Source of the DNA: Oscillospiraceae bacterium
GTDB lineage: Bacteria; Bacillota; Clostridia; Oscillospirales; Ruminococcaceae
DNA length: 55,217 nucleotides
NCBI GenBank assembly: GCA_017848055.1
Contig: JAGALZ010000056.1
Span: 1-55,217 of the forward strand
Direction of reading: 5' to 3'
Below are positions 41,715 to 51,393 of the stretch, in pieces; within the stretch, counting starts at the first letter, position 1; each line of letters opens with the position of its first letter. Made by a program: the position numbers and the translations under genes. A model generated the notes under the pieces. It did not search any database. It saw only the letters and a program-made list of their open reading frames with translations, and was not told the origin of the DNA.

Positions 41715-41910
41715 CCCTTTTGAACCGTTTTCGCACCCAACATTGGCAATCTTGCACAAATTATCTTGTTGGCACTTGTACATATTACCATACTATTGTG
41801 AACTTTATATTACAAAACGTTATCAAACAGTGAATATAGCAAAAGAAAAATTTTAGCAGACTAACAGAATAAACTTCATTTTAGTTAATACCGTCTTAAT
41901 TTTTCGTTTG

Positions 41911-41938
41911 TTGACAATTCTTTCTGATGTGTTATAAT
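41911..41938 (+). promoter_or_regulatory. Promoter of the EAL-domain gene
   Basis: Consensus TTGACA (41911-41916) and TATAAT (41933-41938) are spaced by 16 bp, ~31 bp before the GTG start. The rest of the 41715-41910 gap shows no gene. Confidence 0.75.
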
Positions 41939-41969
41939 TATAGCATACTATTTAAAAGGAGTGAGGCGT

Positions 41970-43901
41970 GTGGAGTTTTGTATACATTTTGATATATGTT
42001 CTCTGTTTGTAATTGCACTCGTCCTTGTTTCCTTTTATATAAAGAGAAAAGCCGGAGCATTTAAAAGCCGAGTGTTTGAGTTCCTTATTTGGACGGGCGG
42101 ACTTGCAACTGTAGCGGATATTCTGACTATTCTTGTCGGTGAAGCCGAGGGAATGCTGACAGCTAAATGGCTGCTTAATATGTGCTACTATCTTCTCCAT
42201 TCAGCAACGCTGTTTCTTATAGTATCGTATTTTGTTGTAATGGCGGAGCCGATAGTTAAAATGTCGCTTAAACGAAAATGCGAGCTGGCATTGCCGATTA
42301 TCTGGCTTTCTGTGCTTATTGCCTTTAACCCTATGCTCAAGCTGCTTTTCTATTTTGATGAAAACGGTGTCTACCACAGAGGAAAATACATCTGGGTGGG
42401 TTATGCTGTCGCAGCCTACTATCTTGTTTTCCTGCTGGTGTTTATTTTAAGGCACGCTGAATTTTTTGAAAGGTCAACAAGAATTGTCGTGTATGTAGCG
42501 ACCTTCCTTTGCGTAATACCTTCAGCACTTCAGCTTTATAATCCGCGTATGCTTGTAGAATGCTTTGGTGCGTCGCTGTATATCGCTATGATAAGTATGC
42601 TCTACCAGGCAAACGATGCCTCGGTGGACAATTCTACAGGTCTCTTGTCAAGACAGGCATTTGAAAGTGACTGTAAGGCATATACCTCAACGGGAGTAAA
42701 CTTCTCGGTGCTTATTGTAAAGCTCAGAGATGCAAAATTCTTGTCGGAAATGTTCGGACAGCAGTTTTCACTCAAGGTCAATGCCGCATTCGCAAACTAC
42801 ATCTCAAAGTATGTCCGCCGTGGAAATGCCTTTTCTTTAGGCAACGGTGCGTTTGCACTCTGCTTTGTAAACGAAAGTGCAGAGCCTAAGTTTGTAATGG
42901 ACAGTATAGGCGAGCGAATGAAGGAGCAGTGGGGCTTTGAAGAGATAAGAACAATGCTTTCAGCATCGATGTGCCTTGTAAGTTTCCCGCAGCATGCACC
43001 TGAGCTTGGCAGCTTTATTGACCTTATCGACGAGGTCGTTTCCAATAATGATGACAAGTCGAATGTGATATATGTAGATAGTATCGAGGTAACCGACAGA
43101 AGAAGACGTATGGCAATCGACAGAACATTGAGGTCGGATAATGCCTTCCGTTCACTCGAAGTCGTGTATCAGCCGATATATTCCAAAAAGACCAACCGGT
43201 TCAGTAATGCCGAAGCACTGCTCAGATTGCGTGACCCGATACTCGGTTATGTAATGCCGGATGAGTTTATCCCGATTGCCGAGAAAAACGGAACAATGTG
43301 CAGGATAGGTGAGTTTGTAATCGAAAATGTCTGCAAGCTTCTTGCCGGCGGAAAAACCGAAGAGGCTGGAATCGAGCTTATCGGAATAAATCTCTCGGTT
43401 ATGCAGTGTATGCAGACAGACCTTGTAAGCCAGATTGCAGCTATCGTTCAGAAATATGATGTCAGACCGACAAGCATCTGTTTTGAAATAACCGAAAAGG
43501 TCGGTGAGAATCCGCCTGAAATAGTTATAAACAACCTCAGAGAGCTTAATTCCTTAGGCTTCAAGTTTGCGATAGACGACTTCGGAACAGGTACCGCCAG
43601 CATGCAAAGACTTATGCTATTACCGATTGGATTTATCAAGATTGATAAATCCTTTGTCGAGGACGCTCTCGTAAGCAAGAAAACTCGAATCCTTCTGCAA
43701 AACTCCATAGATATTGCCAAGAGTATAAGACTCGAGGTAATCGCCGAGGGAATTGAAACTGAGGAAATGGCTCGGCAGGTAAATGATTTGTTCAGCGTAG
43801 ACCTTTGTCAGGGCTTCTATTATTCACAGCATTGCAAGGGACTTGAGTTGCCGTTTATGGTAAAATCGTTAAATAACCAGTCGAAGAGTGCAGAGATTTA
43901 G
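41970..43901 (+). CDS. Membrane c-di-GMP phosphodiesterase (degenerate GGDEF + EAL)
   Basis: This ~643-residue protein has six or seven N-terminal helices (to ~215). A GGDEF-fold domain (~225-370) follows in which the active GGDEF is replaced by GNGAF (291-295). The EAL domain (~390-630) retains Glu415 in NAEALLRLRD, GINLSVMQ, CFEITE, AIDDFGTG, FIKIDKSF and VIAEGIETEE, so it is predicted to hydrolyse cyclic di-GMP to pGpG. The cyclase half is probably inactive. The GTG at 41970 is favoured with GGAG eight bases upstream; a GTG at 41961 overlaps that site. Confidence 0.88.
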   Translation: MEFCIHFDICSLFVIALVLVSFYIKRKAGAFKSRVFEFLIWTGGLATVADILTILVGEAEGMLTAKWLLNMCYYLLHSATLFLIVSYFVVMAEPIVKMSLKRKCELALPIIWLSVLIAFNPMLKLLFYFDENGVYHRGKYIWVGYAVAAYYLVFLLVFILRHAEFFERSTRIVVYVATFLCVIPSALQLYNPRMLVECFGASLYIAMISMLYQANDASVDNSTGLLSRQAFESDCKAYTSTGVNFSVLIVKLRDAKFLSEMFGQQFSLKVNAAFANYISKYVRRGNAFSLGNGAFALCFVNESAEPKFVMDSIGERMKEQWGFEEIRTMLSASMCLVSFPQHAPELGSFIDLIDEVVSNNDDKSNVIYVDSIEVTDRRRRMAIDRTLRSDNAFRSLEVVYQPIYSKKTNRFSNAEALLRLRDPILGYVMPDEFIPIAEKNGTMCRIGEFVIENVCKLLAGGKTEEAGIELIGINLSVMQCMQTDLVSQIAAIVQKYDVRPTSICFEITEKVGENPPEIVINNLRELNSLGFKFAIDDFGTGTASMQRLMLLPIGFIKIDKSFVEDALVSKKTRILLQNSIDIAKSIRLEVIAEGIETEEMARQVNDLFSVDLCQGFYYSQHCKGLELPFMVKSLNNQSKSAEI

Positions 43902-43910
43902 TAAATCTCC

Positions 43911-43939
43911 TTGACATTATGATATAATAATGGTATAAT
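43911..43939 (+). promoter_or_regulatory. Perfect-consensus promoter of the second Ca-type ATPase
   Basis: TTGACA (43911-43916) and TATAAT (43934-43939) are exactly 17 bp apart, a full match to sigma-A consensus. Confidence 0.8.
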
Positions 43940-43967
43940 ACCTCTTGTGTGTAAATTCAAGAGGTAT
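43938..43967. repeat. 10-bp dyad around the ATPase start site
   Basis: ATACCTCTTG (43938-43947) and its perfect complement CAAGAGGTAT (43958-43967) have a 10-bp gap. The left arm overlaps the -10 end and the expected start site, which suits a repressor operator. Confidence 0.6.
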
Positions 43968-44008
43968 TGTTTTGTGAATTTGCAAAAAATGAATTTGGAG
44001 GTAATGAG

Positions 44009-46648
44009 ATGCAGGAATATCTCAAGAGCTCTCAGGAAGTCCTGAAGGAGTATGATACTCAAAGTGGCGGACTTTCTTCAGCACAGGTAAGCGAGAGAGC
44101 AGCAAAGTATGGCAAGAATAAGCTTGCCGAGGGAAAGAAGAAAACTCTTCTTATGCGTTTTCTCGAACAGCTTGCCGACCCGATGATTATAATCCTTATC
44201 GTTGCGGCTATCGTTTCGGGAATTACAGCTGCATACGAGGGCGAATCATTCGCAGATGTAATCATCATTATGGCAGTAGTAATTATCAACTCTGTCCTCG
44301 GTGTTGTCCAGGAAAGCAAGGCTGAAGCAGCTATTGAAGCTCTGCAGGAAATTGCAGCGGCAACGTCGAAGGTGCTTCGTGACGGAAAGCAGATTACAAT
44401 CCACAGTGAAGACCTTGTTCCTGGTGACGTAATCGTGCTCGAAGCAGGCGACAGCGTACCTGCCGACTGTAGAATTATAGAGTGTGCAAGCCTTAAGATT
44501 GAGGAAGCAGCACTCACAGGTGAATCCGTTCCTGTAACAAAGTGCGAGGAAGCGCTTACAGCAAGCGGCAAGGATGTTCCGCTCGGCGACAGAAAGAATA
44601 TGGCGTATATGGGCAGTACAGTCGTATACGGCAGAGGTGTCGCAGTTATTACCGGTACAGGTATGGATACCGAAATGGGTAAGATTGCCGATGCCCTCAC
44701 AAAGGCGCAGGACAACGCTACTCCGCTTCAGAGAAAGCTTTCACAGCTCTCCAAGATTCTCACAGTGCTTGTTCTTGGAATCTGTGCAGTAATTTTTGCA
44801 GTAAATCTTATAAGAGCATCCAGCATCAACGGCGACGTGCTTATTGATACATTTATGGTAGCCGTGAGCCTTGCAGTAGCAGCAATTCCTGAGGGACTTG
44901 CTACAGTTGTAACTATCGTTCTTTCAATCGGCGTTACAAATATGTCAAAGAGAAATGCAGTAATCAGAAAGCTCACAGCAGTAGAAACTCTCGGCTGTGC
45001 ACAGATTATCTGCTCCGACAAGACAGGTACACTTACACAGAACAAGATGACAGTAGTAGAGCATTACGGCTGTGACGAAAAGAGACTCGCAAAGGGTATG
45101 TCACTTTGTTCCGACGCAGACCTTGACACAGACAAGAACGACGCAATCGGTGAGCCGACAGAGTGCGCTCTTGTAAATTACGCAAATAAGCTCGGTATGC
45201 CAAAGAACGAGCAGAAGAATGAGTACCCAAGAATTGGTGAGGCACCGTTTGACTCTATGAGAAAGATGATGACTACCGTTCATAAGGATGCTCAGGGCAA
45301 TATCATTCAGTACACAAAGGGTGCTCCTGACGAAGTGCTCAGACGTTGTACAAAGGCTCTTATCGATGGTGAGGTTGTTTCTCTCAACGACGAAATCAGA
45401 GCACAGATTTTAAGAGCAAACAAGGATATGGCTGACAGAGCACTCAGAGTTCTGGCTCTCGCTGAGAGAAACTGGGATGCAGCACCAACAGAGTTCGGCG
45501 ACGAATTCCTCGAGCAGGAGCTTTGCCTTATCGGACTTACCGGTATGATTGACCCTGTAAGACCTGAGGTAAAGGCTGCAATCGTTGAGTGTAAGGGTGC
45601 AGGAATAAGACCTATTATGATTACCGGCGACCACAAGGATACAGCGGTTGCTATCGCTAAGGAGCTTGGTATCATTACCGATGCTTCCCAGGCAATTACA
45701 GGTGCAGAGCTTAACGATATTTCTGATGAGGAGCTTTCTGAGAAGATTGAGCTTTACTCAGTATACGCAAGAGTTCAGCCTGAGCATAAGGTAAGAATCG
45801 TTAAGGCATGGCAGGCAAAGTGCAAGGTAACTGCTATGACGGGCGACGGCGTAAACGACGCTCCATCTATCAAGAATGCCGATATCGGTGTCGGTATGGG
45901 TATCACAGGTACCGACGTTACAAAGAATGTCGCTGATATGGTACTCGCCGATGACAACTTTGCAACAATCATTTCTGCAGTAGAGGAAGGCAGAAGAATC
46001 TACGACAACATCAGAAAGTCGATTCAGTTCCTTCTCTCCTCAAACCTCTCTGAGGTTCTCTCAATCTTCTTCGCAACACTCATGGGCTTTACAATCTTAA
46101 AGCCTGTTCATCTCCTCTGGATTAACCTCGTAACAGACTGTCTGCCGGCACTTGCGCTCGGTATGGAAAAGGCTGAAAAGGGTATAATGAAGAGAAAGCC
46201 GAGAAGTGCCGATGAAGGCGTGTTCTCCGGCGGACTCGGCATCGACGTTCTTATCCAGGGTATACTCGTTACAATCATCACTCTCTCTGCTTACTTCGTA
46301 GGACACTACATGGAGTCAGGCGTGTGGGAAATCGCTCAGAGTCCGGATGGTATGACAATGGCATTCTTAGCGCTCTCAATGACCGAGGTATTCCATTCGT
46401 TCAATATGCGTTCTCGCCGTAAGTCGTCCTTCTCAATCAGAAGCAATAACTGGGTTCTCTGGGGCTCAATGATATTCTCCCTCGTTTCTACAACAGCAGT
46501 GCTGTTTATCCCGTTCCTCAGAAATGCGTTCGGCTTTACTCCTATCAGCGTCGCAGAGTACTTCGTAGCTATGGGTATCGCCGCTTCAATCATTCCTGTA
46601 ATCGAGATTATCAAGTTTATCCAGCGCCGTATGGGTAGCGAGGAATAA
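44009..46648 (+). CDS. P-type Ca2+-transporting ATPase (P2A/PMCA-like)
   Basis: This 880-residue pump has a cation-ATPase N-terminal domain, TGESVPVT, the M4 block AAIPEGLATVV, and phosphorylated Asp337 in CSDKTGTLTQNKM. Later blocks are FIKG-like YTKGAPDEV, IDPVRPEVKAA, TGDGVNDAPSI and an M6 segment NLVTDCLPALALG. The M4 PEGLA differs from PEGLP in the pump at 30689. It fits bacterial calcium pumps of the LMCA1/YloB type. ATG 44009 is chosen because GGAGG lies seven bases upstream; the frame runs back to 43967 through the dyad. The perfect promoter with an overlapping dyad suggests strong but repressible expression. Confidence 0.9.
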   Translation: MQEYLKSSQEVLKEYDTQSGGLSSAQVSERAAKYGKNKLAEGKKKTLLMRFLEQLADPMIIILIVAAIVSGITAAYEGESFADVIIIMAVVIINSVLGVVQESKAEAAIEALQEIAAATSKVLRDGKQITIHSEDLVPGDVIVLEAGDSVPADCRIIECASLKIEEAALTGESVPVTKCEEALTASGKDVPLGDRKNMAYMGSTVVYGRGVAVITGTGMDTEMGKIADALTKAQDNATPLQRKLSQLSKILTVLVLGICAVIFAVNLIRASSINGDVLIDTFMVAVSLAVAAIPEGLATVVTIVLSIGVTNMSKRNAVIRKLTAVETLGCAQIICSDKTGTLTQNKMTVVEHYGCDEKRLAKGMSLCSDADLDTDKNDAIGEPTECALVNYANKLGMPKNEQKNEYPRIGEAPFDSMRKMMTTVHKDAQGNIIQYTKGAPDEVLRRCTKALIDGEVVSLNDEIRAQILRANKDMADRALRVLALAERNWDAAPTEFGDEFLEQELCLIGLTGMIDPVRPEVKAAIVECKGAGIRPIMITGDHKDTAVAIAKELGIITDASQAITGAELNDISDEELSEKIELYSVYARVQPEHKVRIVKAWQAKCKVTAMTGDGVNDAPSIKNADIGVGMGITGTDVTKNVADMVLADDNFATIISAVEEGRRIYDNIRKSIQFLLSSNLSEVLSIFFATLMGFTILKPVHLLWINLVTDCLPALALGMEKAEKGIMKRKPRSADEGVFSGGLGIDVLIQGILVTIITLSAYFVGHYMESGVWEIAQSPDGMTMAFLALSMTEVFHSFNMRSRRKSSFSIRSNNWVLWGSMIFSLVSTTAVLFIPFLRNAFGFTPISVAEYFVAMGIAASIIPVIEIIKFIQRRMGSEE

Positions 46649-46680
46649 CACCATTATACAGAAGATTAGATGTATCTCTC

Positions 46681-46883
46681 GGGGGAAACCTTTCTGAAGA
46701 AAGGTTCTCCCCCGGACCCCCTTACAAAGACTTTTGATATGATTTCAGCCCCATAGGGTAGATATCACAACGTTAAGATTATCAAAACGTTGTGTGGTAC
46801 ATACCCTATGGGGCTGAAATTTTATTATAAAAGTTTTAGGAAAGGAGTTTGAGGAATAACCCTTTTTCAAAAGGGTTTTCCTC
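46681..46883. repeat. Three-hairpin palindromic repeat element, copy 2 (inverted)
   Basis: The ~203-bp element lies between the ATPase and GH74 stop codons. It is the reverse orientation of copy 1. Hairpin GGGGGA...TCCCCC is at 46681-46713. The central perfect 19-bp repeat is 46742-46760 with 46802-46820, and the hairpin GAGGAA...TTCCTC is at 46851-46883. The inner stem is CACAACGTT (46766-46774) with AACGTTGTG (46786-46794), whose sequence differs from the inner stem of copy 1. It probably also terminates both convergent genes. Confidence 0.85.
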
Positions 46884-46915
46884 AAGAGGTATACATTAAC
46901 CTTTGTGTGATGGTG

Positions 46916-49147
46916 TTATTTATTTTCGTTGCCCATGATGATACCACGGCCGTTTGTTGAGATATAGACTCTGCCGTAGACCTTCGGGTCACCGCTGATG
47001 CAGTGGTTTACATTGCCCCAACGTTCTGTGTCGTCGTTGAGCTTCTTCCAGGTAGCGCCGCCGTCGATTGACTGGTATACACCCCAGCCTTCTTCGTTAG
47101 CCTCACCGAGAATATAGATGACCATGTGAGTCTGTCCGTCAGCCGCCTTACCGAGTCCGATAGCGTCAGCCTGGGACACCTTATCGGTAGCACGTTCAAT
47201 TGTCGCAGCTGCAACATCGAGCTTGTAAACACCGCCGCCGCTGATTCCGAGCCAGATTTCGCCCTCAACGTTGTTGTTTGCAACCCAATCGAAATTCGGG
47301 ATAAGGAAGGTTGTGAGAATAGTAAATGTCTTTCCTGCATCCTTTGAAATGTAGAAGGTTCCGTCGTAGGTAGCGTAGTATGTGTTCGGGTTCACACCGT
47401 CAGCCAGAAGCTTTGCATTGATTGGGAGTCCGTCGCATACTTCCCATGTTTCACCGAAGTCGGTTGTGCGATATGCGTTTGTTCCCATAGTGCCCGGCTG
47501 CCAGATGATTGACGAGCCGTCGCATGCAATTGCAACCTGACCGCCCGCATCTCTTGCGATTCCCTCAGGAAGTGTCGCAACATATTCCCAGGTAGCGCCG
47601 TAATCCTTGCTGTAGATTACAGGCTTGTCGCCCGACGAGGTAGCTCTTACTACGTACTGTGCCGCATCATCTGCAACCGCAAGACTGGTAGCAGGGAAGT
47701 CGCCGAAATGCTCCTGCGGTGGCTTTGTAACGTCATCGTGTCTGAAACCGTAAAGGTCACCGAGAATTGTGTAAATTTCAGGACCGTTAGGGTCTGAAGG
47801 CGACACAATGTCAAACATCGCACACTCCTCAATACCCATTGCACGAACATCAATATTTACTGTTCCGCCCTTTACTGCCGAAAGATTTGATGTTCCGTAA
47901 ATTGTAGCACCCGTGCCGTAAAGAAGCTCTTCGGTGTTGAAAGGATTGATAGCTATAGCCGATGTCCACCAGCCAAGCTTCAGCTCACCGTGCCAGTAAA
48001 GCCACGGAGCGTTGTCAACATTCATTTCGTAGTGCTTGTCGCCGGTTGCATAATCCCAGAAGCCGTTCCATGTATTTCCGCCATCGTAGGAAACGTAAAT
48101 GTTATCCTCAGGCGACCAGTTGCAGACAGTCGATACAACAATCATATCGCCGTTTACGTCAAGACCGCAGTAAGCGTGCTTCTGCGGAGAAATGTCCTCT
48201 ACCGCACTTGTCGCAACATCAATTCTGTAAACCTTGCCGAGTGTAACCTGGTTGGGGAACGAGCCGTTTGCGTAGGTAACGTAAAGCTTTCCGTTCGAAA
48301 TCTTGCCCTGCTGTGGGTAGTAGGAATGCTTCTTGTCAGGGTTCGAGCCTGCAATCGCAGTCCATGTCTCTCCGCCGTCGTCGCTTCTGAATACATTGTC
48401 GTCACCCGAAAGCGCAACGCCAGCGAAAATTGTCTTTGTAGCCTCGCCCTTTTCGGAGCTTGACTTGTCAAATGCAATCCATGTAATGCCGAGAGGATAA
48501 CCCGAATCGCTGTAGTTTCCCTTTGTAGGGAACGAGGTAACCTCTTCCCATGTCATACCGTAGTCCTTTGAGCGGTAAAGTCCGTTTGTTCTTGTGCCGA
48601 AGTAGAGAATGCTGTTGTCGTTAGGGTCGACCATCAGCCTTTCGCCTGCACCTCTGCCGACCTCGTTTCCGCCGAGTCCGAACGGAAGGTCAACCTTCAC
48701 CCAGTTGCTTCCGTAGTCCTCTGAAACAAATATCGCACCCTTGCCGAGATTGCTGTATGTACCGCAGGCAAGATATACTCTGTTCGGTTCAATAGGGTCT
48801 GTAGCAACCGATTCAATTCCGTTTAAGTTCCAGTCATCAGCACCGATGCAGTCTGTAATGCAGTCCCAGCGTGAGGTTTCCTTGTTCCAGCGGTAAGCAC
48901 CGCCCATGTCTGTTTTTGCGTATGCAACACCCTCTTCGGTGGGGTTGTATACAATGCCGGGGATAAATCCGCCGCCGACTATCTGAGCGTTGCCCCAGGT
49001 CCAGCCCGTGTCAACGTCCTTGCCGTTGTAGTAGTTCACTGTCTCAGCTTCGCTGTCAGATGAGGAGTCATCGCCTGCACAGCCGCTGATGCAGCCGATA
49101 CAGATGCTAGCTGCACAAATTGCCGCAATTATTCTTCTGAGTTTCAT
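46916..49147 (-). CDS. GH74 xyloglucanase lipoprotein
   Basis: This 743-residue lipoprotein (lipobox ISGC, Cys23) has a short Ser/Asp linker and then the double seven-bladed beta-propeller of GH74. Repeated blade text such as SEDYGSNW, SKDYGMTW and STDGG-type turns is visible. Asp80 in AKTDMGGAYRW corresponds to a catalytic residue of known GH74 xyloglucanases. The second catalytic Asp is probably in CDGSSIIWQP, which is less certain. GH74 enzymes cut the beta-1,4-glucan backbone of xyloglucan. No dockerin or CBM is seen. It lies 18 bp after the GH36 gene with AGGAGG before the ATG, forming an operon. Confidence 0.92.
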   Translation of the reverse strand: MKLRRIIAAICAASICIGCISGCAGDDSSSDSEAETVNYYNGKDVDTGWTWGNAQIVGGGFIPGIVYNPTEEGVAYAKTDMGGAYRWNKETSRWDCITDCIGADDWNLNGIESVATDPIEPNRVYLACGTYSNLGKGAIFVSEDYGSNWVKVDLPFGLGGNEVGRGAGERLMVDPNDNSILYFGTRTNGLYRSKDYGMTWEEVTSFPTKGNYSDSGYPLGITWIAFDKSSSEKGEATKTIFAGVALSGDDNVFRSDDGGETWTAIAGSNPDKKHSYYPQQGKISNGKLYVTYANGSFPNQVTLGKVYRIDVATSAVEDISPQKHAYCGLDVNGDMIVVSTVCNWSPEDNIYVSYDGGNTWNGFWDYATGDKHYEMNVDNAPWLYWHGELKLGWWTSAIAINPFNTEELLYGTGATIYGTSNLSAVKGGTVNIDVRAMGIEECAMFDIVSPSDPNGPEIYTILGDLYGFRHDDVTKPPQEHFGDFPATSLAVADDAAQYVVRATSSGDKPVIYSKDYGATWEYVATLPEGIARDAGGQVAIACDGSSIIWQPGTMGTNAYRTTDFGETWEVCDGLPINAKLLADGVNPNTYYATYDGTFYISKDAGKTFTILTTFLIPNFDWVANNNVEGEIWLGISGGGVYKLDVAAATIERATDKVSQADAIGLGKAADGQTHMVIYILGEANEEGWGVYQSIDGGATWKKLNDDTERWGNVNHCISGDPKVYGRVYISTNGRGIIMGNENK

Positions 49148-49165
49148 TATATAACCTCCTTCAGG

Positions 49166-51358
49166 TTACTTCTTCTCAATAAAGTGAAGAATTCTGCTCT
49201 GGTAGTCGCCCCAGATGTTTCCGATGTTTATGCCCGCATTCATAAGTGCCGCACCCGAAAGCACAAGCTCTGGCTTTGATTCTTCAAAGTAGAACTTGTC
49301 CTCGCAAAGTCCCTTGAGCTTTATTCTTCTTGAACGCTCGTTAGGTCTGCCAAGCACCTGAATAAACTCGAACAATGCCTCTGACTTGTCCTTTGAAACA
49401 AACATCCACGCATCCCAGGTGTTGTCCTCAAATACGTTTCCGATGCGGTAGTGGTCGCCTGTTCTTACAAGAGTGTTGTACTTGTTGAACTCTGCTATCT
49501 GTCCCGGGATAGCATCTCTGTCTGCCTGCGGAATTTTTGTAACGTCAAGCTCGTAGCCGAAGGTGCCGACCATAGCAACGTGACCTCTTGTGGTAAACGG
49601 AGTGCTTCTGCCTACAGTGTGGTTAGGACAGTCGGAAACGTGAGCACCCATAGCCGAGCAAGGGTAGCACATAGATGTTCCGTGCTGAATTTTGAGTCTT
49701 TCAATAGCGTCTGTGTCATCAGAGCACCAGATTTGCGGTGAGTAGTAAAGCATACCCGGGTCAAATCTCGCACCGCCGCCCGAGCAGTTTTCGAGGAGAA
49801 TGTGCGGATAGTCGGTTGTAAGGCGCTCCATAAGGTCATATACACCTAGAACATATCTGTGCCACAGCTCTCTTTGTCTTTCCTTGGGAAGTGTTCCCGA
49901 GCCTACTTCTGTAAGCTGACGGTTCATATCCCACTTGATGTATTCAATGTTTGCGTTGTCTAAAATATCACGCATCATAGCGTAAACGTAGTCTCTTACC
50001 TCACTGCGTGAGTAGTCAAGAACATACTGCTCTCTGCAGAGAGTCAGGTCTCTGCCCTTTACCTGAATAGCCCAGTCAGGGTGTGCCTTGAAAAGCTCAG
50101 AGTCAGGCGATACCATCTCAGGCTCAAACCAGATACCGAACTTCATACCCAGCTTGTTTACTTCCTTTACAAGGTTTCCGAGTCCGCCGTCAATCTTCTT
50201 TTCGTAAACAAACCAGTCGCCGAGTGAGCTGTTGTCAGAATCACGGTGACCGAACCAGCCGTCGTCCATTACAAGCATCTCAATTCCGAGCTTTGAAGCT
50301 TCCTTGGCAATGTCGATAAGCTTCTGTGTGTTGAAATTGAAGTATGTAGCTTCCCAGTTGTTTATGAGAATAGGTCTGCGCTTGTCCTTGTATGAGCCTC
50401 TGATGAGGTGCTGTCTGTAAAGATCGTGGAAGGTTCTGGACATCTTTCCGATACCCTCGTCAGAGTATACCATAACAACCTCAGGAGCAATGAAGCTCTC
50501 GCCCTTTTCTAAAAGCCAGGAGAAGTCCATGCTGTTTATACCCATAAGGAAGCGTGTCTTCTTGTGCTGTGTAACCTCAGCCTGCGCAAAGAAGTTGCCG
50601 GAGTATACAAAGTTGAAGCCGTAAGCCTCGCCGATATCCTCGGTAGCACCCGATGAAACGAGTGCAACAAACGGGTTGTTCTGATGAGAGGATTCGCCAC
50701 GCATAGAGTCGATAAGCTGTTTGCCGTGGTGGAGAGGAGCACGCTCAATGTGTCTTTCTCTTGCCCATGAGCCGTTTAAAGTAATCATATCATAGTGGCA
50801 GTCATCAAACTCAACGCAGGTCGAAAATGCCCTTGTGAGATATAAAGGCTTGTCACCCTTGTTTTCAAATCTTACGCTTCTTGTGATAACGTCAAGGTCA
50901 GAAAATGCAGTGTATACGAGTACGATTTCAAGCCCCGTAGCATCATCAACACAGAAAAGCTCTAAGGTCTGAGCCTCGTTTTCCTCTGCAAATGTAGCAG
51001 GCAGTCCCTCAAGCTTTGGCTTGCCGTCTGAGATTTTGTGAGAAACGTATCTTAAATTACATGTCGAGCAACCGTTCTCATCAAGTATTTTAAATGCAGG
51101 CTCTCTGTAGTCGCCGGTGCCGAAAACAGGGTACTCAAACGGAAGTGTGTCCATATAGCAAGCCTTGTCACGGTTGTTTGTTTCAGGGGTGAAAGGGTTT
51201 TCATCAAGCCTGAGAAGATATGTGAGGTCTTCGTCGGGAAGCCTTTTTCCGAAGTAAACGTGTGCAGGATACTCACACGGAGCAATCTTGAGGATGTAGC
51301 TTGTGTCCTTTGCGTCAAGTCTGAAAACCCTTGCTTTTTCGTTATAATATATTGGCAT
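49166..51358 (-). CDS. GH36 alpha-galactosidase
   Basis: This 730-residue enzyme without a signal peptide is predicted to be cytoplasmic. It has an N-terminal beta-sandwich, a central TIM barrel and a small C-terminal sheet. Motifs are NNWEATYF, MDDGWFGHRD, the nucleophile Asp477 in YIKWDMNR, ENCSGGG, and the acid/base region CSDDTDAIERLK with Asp547. It releases alpha-1,6- or alpha-1,2-linked galactose, for instance from imported galactosylated oligosaccharides. With the GH74 surface enzyme downstream, the operon suggests xyloglucan breakdown outside followed by degalactosylation inside. A GAGGAGG site precedes the ATG. Confidence 0.95.
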   Translation of the reverse strand: MPIYYNEKARVFRLDAKDTSYILKIAPCEYPAHVYFGKRLPDEDLTYLLRLDENPFTPETNNRDKACYMDTLPFEYPVFGTGDYREPAFKILDENGCSTCNLRYVSHKISDGKPKLEGLPATFAEENEAQTLELFCVDDATGLEIVLVYTAFSDLDVITRSVRFENKGDKPLYLTRAFSTCVEFDDCHYDMITLNGSWARERHIERAPLHHGKQLIDSMRGESSHQNNPFVALVSSGATEDIGEAYGFNFVYSGNFFAQAEVTQHKKTRFLMGINSMDFSWLLEKGESFIAPEVVMVYSDEGIGKMSRTFHDLYRQHLIRGSYKDKRRPILINNWEATYFNFNTQKLIDIAKEASKLGIEMLVMDDGWFGHRDSDNSSLGDWFVYEKKIDGGLGNLVKEVNKLGMKFGIWFEPEMVSPDSELFKAHPDWAIQVKGRDLTLCREQYVLDYSRSEVRDYVYAMMRDILDNANIEYIKWDMNRQLTEVGSGTLPKERQRELWHRYVLGVYDLMERLTTDYPHILLENCSGGGARFDPGMLYYSPQIWCSDDTDAIERLKIQHGTSMCYPCSAMGAHVSDCPNHTVGRSTPFTTRGHVAMVGTFGYELDVTKIPQADRDAIPGQIAEFNKYNTLVRTGDHYRIGNVFEDNTWDAWMFVSKDKSEALFEFIQVLGRPNERSRRIKLKGLCEDKFYFEESKPELVLSGAALMNAGINIGNIWGDYQSRILHFIEKK

Positions 51359-51393
51359 AGAATCTGCCTCCTCTACTTATATTATTTAAACAT

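Noticed and set aside
43938..43967. The ATPase leader hairpin read as a transcription attenuator
   Set aside because: Its left arm overlaps the -10 and the start site, so most of it would not be transcribed. An operator dyad fits better.
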